From Polaribacter tangerinus (lineage in GTDB: Bacteria; Bacteroidota; Bacteroidia; Flavobacteriales; Flavobacteriaceae), in the NCBI RefSeq assembly GCF_038024095.1, contig NZ_CP150668.1, forward strand, positions 1,054,001 to 1,118,000: a stretch of 64,000 bases of DNA. The letters run 5' to 3'. Numbering within the stretch: position 1 is the stretch's first letter; every line of letters begins with the position of its first letter. Of the stretch, positions 25,413 to 35,540 are shown piece after piece. The notes under the pieces were generated by a model. It did no database searches and was not told where the DNA came from. It was given only the letters and a program-made list of their open reading frames with translations. Both the position numbers and the translations under genes were made by a program.

Positions 25413-27416
25413 TTATACAACTCTATTTAATTTACCAAAAAGCCTGATTCTTAAACCCGTATAGTTTTTGATAGCATCCAAATCTACTGTATTATTTTCT
25501 GCTGCTTCTGCTACTAACGCCTCTATTTTTTTTGCTATTAAAACTCTGCGTAAATTAAAAATAGCATCTGTAACTAATTTTGGCAATACCTCTAAAGAGG
25601 ATTTTACTTCTATATTTTTACTCTGCCAATTGCTTAATTGATGCTTTTCTTCATCCATAATAATAGAAGTAACAGTTGCAGATATTTCTGAATTAGAATG
25701 ATTAACTAAAGCGTCTACTTCTAGTTGCTCAGACTGATTTAATTGATGTATAATTTCGGTATATATTTCTTGAAAAACAGGATTTGTAAATTCAATTTCA
25801 TCTTCTTGTAAATGCACATATATTTCAGCAGAAACATTGTTACTATATTTTCTTTGTGAAATAGTAATTTTACCATCTTCGTCCTCACTTTCTACCTCTT
25901 CTATAAAATCTGCATCTTCATTACCAAAAACCAATAAAATTCTTATAATTTCTTTTTCTAAAATCGATAGCTGATCTACTTTTCCTGCAGTTACACCACC
26001 TTTTACCAAGCCCATTTGTGCTTGTTCTTGCTCTAAAAAATATTCTGGTGGCGGCTCGTTTGGATCTTGTGTTCTGGCGCTTTGTTGTTTGTTTGCTTTG
26101 CTCTTTTCTTGCAAACCTTTTTTTAATAATTGTGCCAATTCACTAAACAGAACACGTTCAGATATGTCCATGATTCGAGCACATTCTTGCACGTAAATTT
26201 CTCGCTGAATGCCATCAGGAATCTTAGAAATACTACTTACAATATCTCTAATTACACCCGCCTTTTTTACAGGATCATTTTTAGATTCTTGTAATAAAAG
26301 AGAAACCTTAAAGTTGATAAAATCTTGTGCAGAATCTTCTAAATATTCTTTTAAAGCTGTTTGAGAATGAGATTTTGCAAAGCTATCCGGATCTTCCCCA
26401 TCGGGAAATTGAACAACTTTAACATTCATACCTTGCTCTAAAATTAAATCGATTCCTCTGATAGAGGCTCTAATACCTGCAGCATCACCATCAAACAGAA
26501 CAGTAATATTTTTAGTAAGCCTATTTACCAATCTAATTTGGTCTGAAGTAAGTGCAGTTCCAGAGGATGCAACAACATTTTCTATTCCAGATTGATGAAA
26601 AGAAATTACATCTGTATAGCCTTCTACCAAGTAGCAATTATCTTGTTTTGCTATTTCTTTTTTAGCTTGGTATAACCCGTATAATATTTTACCTTTATGG
26701 TAAATATCGCTCTCTGGCGAGTTTAAATACTTTGCCGCTTTCTTATCTGCAGTTAAAATTCTACCACCAAACCCTAAAATTCTACCCGACATAGAATGTA
26801 TCGGAAACATAACACGACCTTTAAAACGATCGAACTGTCTGTTTTCTTTTACAATCGTTAAACCTGTTGCCGATAAATATTTTAAATCGTATCCTTTTTC
26901 TAGTGCTCGCTTGGTAAAAGCATCCCATTCATCTAAACAATAACCAAGTTCGAAAGTTTTTATTGTAGCTTCTGTAAAGCCTCTTTCTTTAAAATAAGAA
27001 AGTCCTATTGCTTTGCCTTTACTAGAATTAAGCATTGTGTCCTGAAAATAATCTTTTGCAAATTTAGATACCAAAAACATGCTTTCACGTTCATTCATCT
27101 GCGCTTTTTCTTCGCTAGATTGTTCGGTTTCTTCAATTTCTATATTGTACTTTTTGGCCAGCCATTTTATTGCCTCTGGATAAGAGTAATGCTCATGTTC
27201 CATTAAAAAAGAGATGGCGTTTCCTCCTTTTCCTGTAGAAAAATCTTTCCAGATTTGTTTTACTGGAGACACCATAAACGAGGGTGATTTCTCATCTACA
27301 AACGGACTTAATCCTTTAAAGTTACTACCCGCTTTTTTAAGTTGTACAAATTCGCCAATAACTTCCTCTACTCTTGCAGTTTCGAAAACTCGGTCTATAG
27401 TACTTCTAGATATCAT
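25413..27416 (-). CDS. dnaG: DNA primase DnaG with a degenerate zinc-binding domain
   Basis: Makes RNA primers for replication. 667 residues: N-terminal zinc-ribbon-like domain (about 1-95), RNA polymerase/TOPRIM core (CYLVEGYTDVISFHQ; later LFDGDAAGIRAS with the metal Asp residues), and a long C-terminal helicase-binding region. The zinc domain keeps its shape words (SPFVDEKSPSFMVS; FSTGKGGNAISF), but the four normal ligands (Cys-x2-His, Cys-x2-Cys) are Ser37, Val40, Asp58 and Thr61, so it should not bind zinc. I recall the same in other Flavobacteriaceae. The primer-making core looks intact. A -7 box (complement of 27441-27448) lies 25 nt upstream. Confidence 0.95.
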   Translation of the reverse strand: MISRSTIDRVFETARVEEVIGEFVQLKKAGSNFKGLSPFVDEKSPSFMVSPVKQIWKDFSTGKGGNAISFLMEHEHYSYPEAIKWLAKKYNIEIEETEQSSEEKAQMNERESMFLVSKFAKDYFQDTMLNSSKGKAIGLSYFKERGFTEATIKTFELGYCLDEWDAFTKRALEKGYDLKYLSATGLTIVKENRQFDRFKGRVMFPIHSMSGRILGFGGRILTADKKAAKYLNSPESDIYHKGKILYGLYQAKKEIAKQDNCYLVEGYTDVISFHQSGIENVVASSGTALTSDQIRLVNRLTKNITVLFDGDAAGIRASIRGIDLILEQGMNVKVVQFPDGEDPDSFAKSHSQTALKEYLEDSAQDFINFKVSLLLQESKNDPVKKAGVIRDIVSSISKIPDGIQREIYVQECARIMDISERVLFSELAQLLKKGLQEKSKANKQQSARTQDPNEPPPEYFLEQEQAQMGLVKGGVTAGKVDQLSILEKEIIRILLVFGNEDADFIEEVESEDEDGKITISQRKYSNNVSAEIYVHLQEDEIEFTNPVFQEIYTEIIHQLNQSEQLEVDALVNHSNSEISATVTSIIMDEEKHQLSNWQSKNIEVKSSLEVLPKLVTDAIFNLRRVLIAKKIEALVAEAAENNTVDLDAIKNYTGLRIRLFGKLNRVV

Positions 27417-27541
27417 TTTTATTCAGATTATTTTCTCAGACAAAGATAGTAATTAGAAATCTATCTCTTTTTGTTCCGAAATTAAAAAACCTTTTAAACT
27501 TAAATGTCTAAAAGGTCTTTCTAATTATAAGATTCTAAAAA

Positions 27542-28780
27542 TTACGATGCAGCGCGTAACTTCTTTAAAGTCGAATTGGAAAGTTTTGCCTCTGCATATT
27601 CTTTAGTTACATTAAATGTTTTTTCGTCTAAACTTGGTAAATCGAACATGGCATCTGTAAAAATCGCTTCACATAAAGAACGTAATCCTCTGGCGCCAAG
27701 CTTGTATTCTACTGCCTTTTCTACAATATAGTTTAAAGCTTCTTCTTCAATAGTAAAAGCAACATCATCCATGGTAAACAATTTAGAATATTGTTTTATA
27801 ATCGAGTTTTTAGGTTCAGTTAAAATTGCTCTTAATGTTTTAGCATCTAACGGATTCATGTAGCTTAAAACTGGTAAACGACCTATAATTTCTGGTATCA
27901 AACCAAAAGATTTTAAGTCTGAAGGAATAATATATTGTAATAAATTCTCTTCATCTACCTTATCTTCATCTAATGAGGCGCTGTAACCAACAGCTTGCAT
28001 ATTTAAACGCTTGCTTATTATTCTGTCGATACCAGAAAATGCACCACCGGCAATAAATAAAATTTCTTTGGTATCTACCTCTACAAACTTTTGTTCTGGA
28101 TGTTTTCTACCTCCTTTTGGCGCAACGTTTACTACAGTTCCTTCTAATAATTTTAATAAGGCTTGTTGTACTCCTTCACCAGAAACATCTCTTGTAATAG
28201 AAGGATTATCGCCTTTTCGGGCAATTTTATCAATTTCATCAATAAAAACAATACCTCTTTGTGCTTTTTCTACATCATAATCTGCTGCTTGTAAAAGTCG
28301 GCTTAATATACTTTCTACATCTTCACCAACATAACCAGCCTGTGTTAACACAGTTGCATCTACAATAGAAAAAGGAACATTTAACATTTTTGCAATGGTT
28401 TTTGCTACCAATGTTTTTCCAGTACCTGTTTCTCCCACTAAAACAATATTAGATTTTTCAATTTCTACTTCATCATCATCATCTTTAGTTTGTAACAACC
28501 TTTTGTAGTGATTGTAAACAGCAACCGACATAGCTCTTTTGGTTTCGTACTGACCAATAATATATTGGTCTAAAAACTCTTTTATTTCTTTCGGTTTTTT
28601 TAGCGTTAAGTCTTTTGATAAACTACTCGATTTTGCCTCAGAAACTTCTTCCTCTACAATACCATGCGCTTGTTCTATACATTTATCACATATATGAGCA
28701 TCCATTCCTGCAATTAACAAATCTGTTTCTGCCTTTTTACGTCCGCAAAACGAACACTCTAAGTTTTCTTCTTTTGACAT
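27542..28780 (-). CDS. clpX: ATP-dependent protease ATP-binding subunit ClpX
   Basis: AAA+ unfoldase that feeds tagged proteins into ClpP. 412 residues: N-terminal zinc-binding domain with Cys9, Cys12, Cys31 and Cys34; Walker A GETGTGKT (116-123); Walker [10 protein letters not shown]; sensor and C-terminal domain with [11 protein letters not shown]. It follows clpP by 78 bp, and that gap has its own -7 box (TATGTTTG, complement of 28831-28838), so clpX may be read both from clpP and from its own start. Confidence 0.97.
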   Translation of the reverse strand: MSKEENLECSFCGRKKAETDLLIAGMDAHICDKCIEQAHGIVEEEVSEAKSSSLSKDLTLKKPKEIKEFLDQYIIGQYETKRAMSVAVYNHYKRLLQTKDDDDEVEIEKSNIVLVGETGTGKTLVAKTIAKMLNVPFSIVDATVLTQAGYVGEDVESILSRLLQAADYDVEKAQRGIVFIDEIDKIARKGDNPSITRDVSGEGVQQALLKLLEGTVVNVAPKGGRKHPEQKFVEVDTKEILFIAGGAFSGIDRIISKRLNMQAVGYSASLDEDKVDEENLLQYIIPSDLKSFGLIPEIIGRLPVLSYMNPLDAKTLRAILTEPKNSIIKQYSKLFTMDDVAFTIEEEALNYIVEKAVEYKLGARGLRSLCEAIFTDAMFDLPSLDEKTFNVTKEYAEAKLSNSTLKKLRAAS

Positions 28781-28858
28781 TCTATATTGTTTTTGGTTTA
28801 TAATTGATGCTTATTGGTAGTGTGTACAAACAAACATAAATTAGAAACTAAATACGTG

Positions 28859-29521
28859 TTATTTCTTTCTTGATAAAATTTCGTCAATCATACCATATTC
28901 TAAAGCTTCATTGGCTTTCATCCAATAATCTCTATCAGAATCGTTATGAACTTTTTCTATAGTTTGCCCAGAATGGTTAGCAATAATTGCATACAATTCG
29001 TCTTTTAATTTTAAAATTTCTCTTGCAGTAATTTCTATATCTGAAGCCTGACCTTGTGCACCTCCTAAAGGTTGATGAATCATGATTCTAGAGTGTGGCA
29101 ATGCAGAACGTTTTCCTTTTTCTCCTGCACACATTAAAACAGCTCCCATAGAGGCTGCCATACCAGTACAAATAGTAGCAACATCTGGCTTTATAAATTG
29201 CATAGTATCGTAAATTCCCAAACCTGCATACACTCCGCCACCTGGCGAATTTATATAAATAGAAATGTCTTTATTGGCATCTACACTCTCTAAAAACAGT
29301 AATTGTGCTTGTATAATATTTGCTACTTGATCGTTAATTCCGGTTCCTAAAAAGATAATTCTATCCATCATTAAACGAGAAAAAACATCCATTTGAGTAA
29401 TGTTCATTTGACGCTCTTCCATTATGTAAGGCGTTAAACTACTTGTTATTTTTGTATAATTGGTGCTACTTATTCCGTGGTGTTTTGTAGCATATTTTTC
29501 GAATTCTTTTCCGTAATCCAT
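28859..29521 (-). CDS. clpP: ATP-dependent Clp protease proteolytic subunit
   Basis: Barrel-forming serine protease. 220 residues, with a longer N-terminal part than E. coli ClpP. Catalytic triad: Ser124 (GMAASMGA), His149 (IMIHQP) and Asp198 (SDRDYW). It sits between tig and clpX in the widely conserved tig-clpP-clpX order. A terminator lies between tig and clpP, so clpP probably also has its own promoter (a near-match TATCTTTA box is upstream). Confidence 0.96.
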   Translation of the reverse strand: MDYGKEFEKYATKHHGISSTNYTKITSSLTPYIMEERQMNITQMDVFSRLMMDRIIFLGTGINDQVANIIQAQLLFLESVDANKDISIYINSPGGGVYAGLGIYDTMQFIKPDVATICTGMAASMGAVLMCAGEKGKRSALPHSRIMIHQPLGGAQGQASDIEITAREILKLKDELYAIIANHSGQTIEKVHNDSDRDYWMKANEALEYGMIDEILSRKK

Positions 29522-29594
29522 TGTATAAATCTTTTAATATTTGTACTGTAAAGATAAGAACTATTTCTTTATGAAATAGTTCGGTTTGTTGGCT

Positions 29595-29625
29595 AAAAAA
29601 ACCTGAACTGTTAATTCAGGTTTTT
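29595..29625 (-). terminator. Terminator of tig
   Basis: On the minus strand AAAAACCTGAA, a 7-nt loop, and TTCAGGTTTTTTT, placed 66 nt after the tig stop. Confidence 0.82.
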
Positions 29626-29690
29626 AAAATTTATAAGATGTAAACAAGGCAACATTTAACAAATATTAAACGATTGCTTGTTACTAAATC

Positions 29691-31013
29691 TTATTTATAT
29701 ACTTCTTTTACAAAATCTTCATAAGAAACTTCTTTCGACTTAAAAGTCATATTTTCCTTATAAAAAGTCAATAATTTTTGACTAATTAATTGAGATTGTA
29801 ATTTTTGTGCTTCGTCTTGATTTTGTAAAATTCTGCCAGCAATATCATCCAACTCTTTTTCTTCTGGATTCATATTACCAAATTGTGCCATTTGAGTTCT
29901 AATAAATCCTTTGGCATAATCTACCAATTCTTTATAATCTATTTTGATGTCGTTATCTTTCATAATCTTACCTTCTATAAGTTGATAACGCAATCCTTTT
30001 TCTGATCTTTCAAATTCTGCAGCTGCCTCTTCTGCTGTTAATGGTTTTTCTCCTGCTGTTTGTAACCATTTTTTTAAAAAATCTGCCGGTAAATCAAACT
30101 TTGTATTTTCTACCAAATGTTCTGTAACAGCGTTTAATAATTGCTGATCTCCTTGCTGATTAAATTGCTTTTCTGCATCTTCTTTAATCTTTTCTTTTAA
30201 CTCAGAAACTGATTTTACACTTCCATCAGAAAATAATTTATCGAACAGTTCCTGGTCTAAATCTGCAGGGTCTGTTTTGGTAATTTCTTCGATTGTAAAA
30301 GTAACTTTAATGTCTAACCCTTTTACATCTTCTTCAGAAACTCCTAAAAGGTGTTGCAACTTATTTTCGTCTTCAAAAAGTTTTTTTGTTTCTAAAGTTA
30401 ATACATCGCCAACTTTTGCACCTAATACTAACTTCTCGTTCTTTTTACCTTTTAAATCGCTTACTAAAAAAGTACCTTTTTTATTAATTTCTTTTTCTTC
30501 ATTTACAAAAGTTCCTGTAATATTTGCCTCTCTAGTTGCTTCATCTAAACTAGACATTTTACCGTAACGCTTCTGAATATTTTTTACCTCTTCCTCGAGT
30601 AAATCGTCGGTTGCAATAATATTGTATGCTGTAACTTTTTTCTTAGACTTTAAATCTACGGTAAATTCTGGAGCAAGACCTAATTCAAATTCAAAAGAAA
30701 ATTTATCGGCATCCCAGTTAAAATCGTCTTTAATTCTTGGTAACGGATTTCCTAAGATATCTAACTTTTCTTCTGTTAAAAACTTATTTAAAGATTCTTG
30801 TAAAAGCTTATTTACTTCGTCTATCATAATTGATTTTCCGTATTGCTTTTTTATCATTCCCATTGGAACATGCCCTTTTCTAAAACCAGGAATATCTGCT
30901 TTTTTATGGTAATCTGTAAGTAACTTATCTACTTTTTCTTGATAGTCTTCTGCAACAATATCAACTTTTACCACTGCGTTTAACGCATCTATGTTCTCTT
31001 TTGTAATATTCAT
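29691..31013 (-). CDS. tig: Trigger factor
   Basis: Ribosome-bound chaperone and (in most bacteria) prolyl isomerase. With the ATG at 31013 the protein has 440 residues and begins MNITKENIDALNAVVKVDIV, the proper N-domain start. A longer open frame from 31073 would begin upstream of the promoter box at 31046-31053, so it cannot be the start. The ribosome-binding motif is present as PGFRKGHVPMG near residue 40. The middle FKBP-like domain (about 145-240) is divergent, as is usual in Bacteroidetes, and the long C-terminal helical arms are complete. Confidence 0.95.
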   Translation of the reverse strand: MNITKENIDALNAVVKVDIVAEDYQEKVDKLLTDYHKKADIPGFRKGHVPMGMIKKQYGKSIMIDEVNKLLQESLNKFLTEEKLDILGNPLPRIKDDFNWDADKFSFEFELGLAPEFTVDLKSKKKVTAYNIIATDDLLEEEVKNIQKRYGKMSSLDEATREANITGTFVNEEKEINKKGTFLVSDLKGKKNEKLVLGAKVGDVLTLETKKLFEDENKLQHLLGVSEEDVKGLDIKVTFTIEEITKTDPADLDQELFDKLFSDGSVKSVSELKEKIKEDAEKQFNQQGDQQLLNAVTEHLVENTKFDLPADFLKKWLQTAGEKPLTAEEAAAEFERSEKGLRYQLIEGKIMKDNDIKIDYKELVDYAKGFIRTQMAQFGNMNPEEKELDDIAGRILQNQDEAQKLQSQLISQKLLTFYKENMTFKSKEVSYEDFVKEVYK

Positions 31014-31045
31014 TTCTTTGTATATTAATCTTAAAAAATCGAGTG

Positions 31046-31075
31046 CAAAATTAAGCTTTTTAATTGATTGCACAA
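31046..31075 (-). promoter_or_regulatory. tig promoter
   Basis: TTG (complement of 31073-31075), a 19-nt spacer and TAATTTTG (complement of 31046-31053) match the Bacteroidetes consensus and fix the tig start downstream at 31013. Confidence 0.75.
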
Positions 31076-31245
31076 ATGTTTAAACAGTTCAATTTCAGTA
31101 ATATCTTTAAATTTTGTAAGTCTAAAAATTGCCTGTTTTATTATATGAATTAACAAAGCGGTAGTTACACCTAATATCTAAAAGTAACTGAATATATATT
31201 TTTATTTGTAAGTATCTATATTACAATTGCTTAACTAGTAAAATG

Positions 31246-31602
31246 CTATTTATTTGTTTGATTCTCTTCTTTTAAGAGAGAAAACAAGGCAGATCTAAAG
31301 ATAGATAGTAGAATACTAAACAATAAAGCCGCAAAAAAACCACTTACAGCAAAACCATCTACTAAATTATCTGCTAACATTATAATTATTGCATTAATTA
31401 CAAAAATAAAAAGACCAAAAGTTACCAAAGTAGCAGGAAGTGTAAAAAAGATAAGTAACGGTCTTACCACCATATTTAAAAGAGCTATTACTGCTGCAAC
31501 AATTATAGCAGATAAATACCCCGAAACCTCTACACCCGGTAAAATTGTAGCTAAAACAACAACAGCTAATGCTGTTAGTAATATTTTTAAAAAAGTTTTC
31601 AT
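31246..31602 (-). CDS. Phage holin family protein (PF04020-type, four-helix membrane protein)
   Basis: 118 residues from the ATG at 31602 (MKTFLKILLTALAVVVLATI...), with four hydrophobic segments, the pattern GYLSAIIVAAVIALLN..VRPLLI.FTLPATLVTFGLF and a short acidic/basic tail. The name holin is only the family label; these proteins are chromosomal and widespread, and no lysis gene is nearby. A frame open from 31671 would add 23 residues, but a -7 box (TAATTTTG, complement of 31629-31636) sits inside that extension, so the shorter start is right. Confidence 0.8.
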   Translation of the reverse strand: MKTFLKILLTALAVVVLATILPGVEVSGYLSAIIVAAVIALLNMVVRPLLIFFTLPATLVTFGLFIFVINAIIIMLADNLVDGFAVSGFFAALLFSILLSIFRSALFSLLKEENQTNK

Positions 31603-31729
31603 TGTTATTATTTTCGTTATGAAAGCACCAAAATTATACCAAAATAGATTTACTGCATATTTGTCAGTCATTATGCTTAACTATACATACTCTCACCAAG
31701 TTTGCAGCAGCGTTATGAAACAAACCACA

Positions 31730-33532
31730 CTATTGTTTGGAGTCTAACATTTTTAATTCTAAAGCTGCCTGAAACTCTTCCATTACTGGCTTTACAGTAC
31801 TTTCGGGAATATCTGAAACCTTAATATACATGAGGCCATCTACAGCATTATTAAATTTAGGATCTACATTAAAAGCCACCAAACGCGCATTTTGTTTTAC
31901 ATATTTTTTTAATAAAACAGGTATTCTTAAAGCTCCTGGTTCAATTTCATCTATAATTTTATCGAATTTTTGCATATCAGCTTTTGTGGCATCAAAAACA
32001 AAATCTTTATCTGCATCTTTTAGCATGACTTTATACTCTTTTTTGGGATGTATGTATTGAGCAACATACGGATCGTAATAATGTGAACGCATAAACTCAA
32101 TCATTAAAGACTTCGAAAAATCGGAAAACTGATTACTAATTGAAACTCCTCCCATTAAATATTTGTAATCTGGGTAGCGCAAAGTAACATGAACAATACC
32201 TTTCCAAAGAAGAAATAAAGGCATGGGTTTTTGTTGGTAATCATCAATTATAAAAGCCCTTCCCATTTCTATGGTATTATTCATCATTTGATGCAACTCT
32301 GGTTCTATTCGAAACAATGTTTGCACGTAGAAACCATTAATACCGTATTTCTTAAATATTTCTTTACCCAATCCCATTCTGTAAGCACCTACCAAACAAT
32401 TTGCATCGTTATCCCAAAGAAATAAATGATAATAATATTTATCGTAATTATCTAAATCTATAGCTTTATTGGTTCCTTCACCAACTCCTCTAAAAGTAAT
32501 TTCTCGCAGTCTTCCTATTTCATGAAGTAAATTCGGAATTTCTTTGGCGTGTGCAAAAAACACCTCATAATTTTTACTTTCTAACAACTTACCCTCTTTT
32601 TCTCTTAACGCGTTTACTTCTTTTACAAATAAATCGGTATTTCTTTGAGATGTAATTTTTTTAGGTGCTTTTTTTATTTTTAAATTTTGAGCATAAATAA
32701 ACTTATGGGCTTTTTCAAATGGATTGGCCAACATATATGTTTTTTTTCTGATAAAATCTGCAAAAGCTGGCATGTCTGTAAACTCATTTTGATCTGCCAC
32801 AGAAATTGGTTTACCTACACGCACTCGAATTACTCTACCTCCTTGAGAGATAACTTCTGAAGGCAATTTTGCAGTTCTTAGCGTTCCAGATATTTTTGAT
32901 AAAAAGTAAAATAAACGACTATTTTTTGCGTGAAAATATATGGGAATAACTGGTACATTTGCCTTTTTTATTAGACGAACTGCTCCATCTTCCCATGGTT
33001 TGTCTATTTTTAATTTTCCATCTTTATAAGTAGAAACTTCACCTGCTGGAAAAATACCCAACGGTTTCCCTTCTCGTAAATGCAATAACGCATTTTTTAT
33101 ACCTGCAACACTAGATTTTGCATCCTTTCTGTTTTCGAAAGGATTTACAGGCATTACATACGGTTTTAAAGGGGCAACCCTATGAAGTAAAAAATTGGCA
33201 ATAATTTTATAATCAGCTCTTTTTTCTATGAGTAGTTTTAACAACAAAACACCATCTATACCTCCTAACGGATGATTTGAAACAGTAATAAAAGGGCCTT
33301 CTTTTGGAATTCTCTTTAAATCTTCATTCGGAATTTCGAACTTAATTTTACAATCTTCTAAAACACCATTTAAAAAATCTAAATCTGTTTTATTTTTATT
33401 TTTTTCATAGATTTTATTGATAGCAGAAATGCGCAATATTTTTAATAAAATCCATCCTATAAAAGTTCCTAGAAATCTAAATTTTTTTAAACCAAGTACT
33501 TCTGAAATTTCCCTAGAGGTAACTAACGACAT
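31730..33532 (-). CDS. Bifunctional lysophospholipid-type/GNAT-type acyltransferase (OlsF-like)
   Basis: 600 residues with two acyltransferase parts. N-terminal: a PlsC/LPLAT domain (about 60-260) with NHPLGGIDG (His87...Asp93, spacing one longer than the usual His-x4-Asp) and GIFPAGEVS. C-terminal: a GNAT-like N-acyltransferase domain (about 320-580) of the OlsB/hemolysin kind. In Serratia and Flavobacterium such fusions (OlsF) make ornithine lipids by N- then O-acylation; by analogy this one should make ornithine or glycine lipids at the inner membrane. The amino acid used cannot be told from sequence. A -7 box (TATTTTTG, complement of 33557-33564) is 25 nt upstream. Confidence 0.8.
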   Translation of the reverse strand: MSLVTSREISEVLGLKKFRFLGTFIGWILLKILRISAINKIYEKNKNKTDLDFLNGVLEDCKIKFEIPNEDLKRIPKEGPFITVSNHPLGGIDGVLLLKLLIEKRADYKIIANFLLHRVAPLKPYVMPVNPFENRKDAKSSVAGIKNALLHLREGKPLGIFPAGEVSTYKDGKLKIDKPWEDGAVRLIKKANVPVIPIYFHAKNSRLFYFLSKISGTLRTAKLPSEVISQGGRVIRVRVGKPISVADQNEFTDMPAFADFIRKKTYMLANPFEKAHKFIYAQNLKIKKAPKKITSQRNTDLFVKEVNALREKEGKLLESKNYEVFFAHAKEIPNLLHEIGRLREITFRGVGEGTNKAIDLDNYDKYYYHLFLWDNDANCLVGAYRMGLGKEIFKKYGINGFYVQTLFRIEPELHQMMNNTIEMGRAFIIDDYQQKPMPLFLLWKGIVHVTLRYPDYKYLMGGVSISNQFSDFSKSLMIEFMRSHYYDPYVAQYIHPKKEYKVMLKDADKDFVFDATKADMQKFDKIIDEIEPGALRIPVLLKKYVKQNARLVAFNVDPKFNNAVDGLMYIKVSDIPESTVKPVMEEFQAALELKMLDSKQ

Positions 33533-33611
33533 TTAATTTAAGGTTTTGCGTAAGGGCAAAAATAGTAAAAAAGATATTTAGATGATTATTTTTTATCTTT
33601 AAAACAAGCTA

Positions 33612-34865
33612 CTAATTACTTTCCAATACAATTTGTAAAGTTTCTTTATTTACTTGTCTTAGCAAAGAATTTCCTTTTTCTTCGATACTTTTTACTGCAG
33701 CATCGTTAAAGTGCCTTACTGTAAATAAATCAACATTTTTTTGGACTTCAATTCTAAACTCAGTTTTTAAATCGTTATAAAATGCGTCGAAATTATTAAA
33801 TTTATTATCAATACACACAGAGAAACTAATAGCTGAGTTCTGAATTAAATTTACTTTCAGCTGATAATCGTGAAGTTTTTTAAAGATAAAACTGATATTA
33901 TCCTCTACCATAAAAGAGAAATCTAAGGCAGATATTGAAACTAATATTTGAGCCTTTTTTACAATAAAGCAAGGAATTAAAGGCTCTAAATCTACACCTT
34001 TAGAAATTTTTGTTCCTGGTTCTTGTGGGTTTACAAAAGAACGAACTAGTAACGGAATTTCCTTATTTTGAAGTGGTTGTAATGTTTTTGGGTGAATTAC
34101 AGAAGCACCATAAAATGCCATTTCAATAGCTTCTTCGTATGAAATTTGAGATAAAAGCGTCGTTTCATCGAACACTCTCGGATCTGCATTTAAAACCCCA
34201 GGAACATCTTTCCAGATAGTTACATTTTCTGCATTTAAACAATATGCAAAAATTCCTGCAGTATAATCGGAACCTTCTCTACCTAGTGTAGTGGTGTTTT
34301 CGGTATCATTTGCAGCAATAAAACCTTGTGTAATGTTTAATTTAGAGGTATCTAATTTATTAGAAATAATTTTTTGCGTTAGCTCCCAATCCACTTTGGC
34401 ATCTCTGTAACTACTATCTGTCTTTATAAAATTACGCACATCGAACCAATTGTTTTCTACACCAATTTTTGTTAAATACGCACTTACTATTTTTGTTGAT
34501 AAGAGTTCTCCAAAACAAATTATTTGATCGTACACATAATTAAATCTCTGAGAGGTATTTCTGGCAAGAAACCAACTAAGTTCTCCTAAAAGAATATCTA
34601 TCTCTTTGTATATTGAATCATCAGCATCAAAAAGAGCATTCATTAAATTTTTATGAAAATCTTCTATAACACCTAATTTTTCTGATAATAAATCGGTTTT
34701 ATTGTAATAAGCATCAATTACTTCTTCAAAGGCATTGGTAATTTTTCCCATTGCAGATATAACTACAACAGTATTTTCGGTACCCTCATTTTTTAATATT
34801 TGTGTAATATTTTTTACACTCTCTGCATCTTTTACAGAAGCTCCACCAAACTTAAAAATCTTCAT
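33612..34865 (-). CDS. Aspartate kinase (monofunctional)
   Basis: Phosphorylates aspartate, the first step to lysine, threonine and methionine. 417 residues: the kinase domain starts MKIFKFGGASVKDAESV and contains TLGREGSDYTAGIF; the C-terminal regulatory part has ACT-like strands (LVSISALDFSFMVEDNISFIF). It is shorter than the ~450-residue LysC type, and feedback specificity cannot be read from it. It follows the GNAT gene by 5 nt on the same strand. Confidence 0.9.
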   Translation of the reverse strand: MKIFKFGGASVKDAESVKNITQILKNEGTENTVVVISAMGKITNAFEEVIDAYYNKTDLLSEKLGVIEDFHKNLMNALFDADDSIYKEIDILLGELSWFLARNTSQRFNYVYDQIICFGELLSTKIVSAYLTKIGVENNWFDVRNFIKTDSSYRDAKVDWELTQKIISNKLDTSKLNITQGFIAANDTENTTTLGREGSDYTAGIFAYCLNAENVTIWKDVPGVLNADPRVFDETTLLSQISYEEAIEMAFYGASVIHPKTLQPLQNKEIPLLVRSFVNPQEPGTKISKGVDLEPLIPCFIVKKAQILVSISALDFSFMVEDNISFIFKKLHDYQLKVNLIQNSAISFSVCIDNKFNNFDAFYNDLKTEFRIEVQKNVDLFTVRHFNDAAVKSIEEKGNSLLRQVNKETLQIVLESN

Positions 34866-34870
34866 TATAA

Positions 34871-35350
34871 TTACTTATTATTAACAAATTTTGCTAAATT
34901 CTCTTTATTCATTTGAACCACAGACCAACCATCTAAATAGGTGGCGCCAGTACTCTTATAAAAATTTATAGCATTTGTATTCCAATCTATAACTTCCCAA
35001 GCAACTCTGTTAAAATTATGCTCATAAGCATATTTTAAAACTGCTGTATACAAAGCTTTTCCTGCTCCAATTTTCTGTTTCGATTTTGTAACTATTAAAT
35101 CTTCTAAATGAATTGTTCTACCTTTCCATGTAGAAAAACGTTCGTAAAATAAAGCTATACCTATAATTACATTATCTTGTTCTGCTACATAAACTTTAAA
35201 CTTCGGAACATCAGAAAAGCCATCTCTCACCAAATCATCAACTGTTATTTCGACAGCATCTGGCTCTTTTTCGAAAACAGCTAACTCTGTTATTAAATCG
35301 AAAACCGATTGCATGTCTTTTGCTTCTCCTAATCGAATATTAAAACTCAT
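34871..35350 (-). CDS. GNAT family N-acetyltransferase
   Basis: 159 residues from the ATG at 35350 (MSFNIRLGEAKDMQSVFDLI). The acetyl-CoA loop reads as QKIGAGKALYTAVLKYA, preceded by the HLEDLIVTKSKQ strand and followed by NRVAWEVIDWNTNAINFY, a pattern like the diamine/spermidine acetyltransferase branch. Substrate unknown. A longer frame begins at 35419, but a -7 box (TATCTTTG, complement of 35369-35376) lies inside it, which supports the shorter start. It is probably cotranscribed with the aspartate kinase gene. Confidence 0.85.
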   Translation of the reverse strand: MSFNIRLGEAKDMQSVFDLITELAVFEKEPDAVEITVDDLVRDGFSDVPKFKVYVAEQDNVIIGIALFYERFSTWKGRTIHLEDLIVTKSKQKIGAGKALYTAVLKYAYEHNFNRVAWEVIDWNTNAINFYKSTGATYLDGWSVVQMNKENLAKFVNNK

Positions 35351-35540
35351 TTTTTGTAAATTTTTGGGCAAAGATAGCTTTTTTGAAAAGCTCGAAAAAT
35401 ATTTAGCTATTTTACACACTTCTTTACGATTTGTTTAAAAATTTTAATCAAATAGCTAATAATACCTTTTTAAAGGACAGTAAAGGATAGAATAATACAA
35501 AAATAAATGGCATCTTTGTAGCACAAACACAACACAAACT

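Noticed and set aside
31014..31073. Longer N-terminus for trigger factor
   Set aside because: The stretch holds the promoter -7 box at 31046-31053 and codes no part of the family's N-domain.
31246..31671. Holin gene as sign of a prophage
   Set aside because: No endolysin, integrase, capsid or other phage gene is nearby; the holin family name covers common chromosomal membrane proteins.
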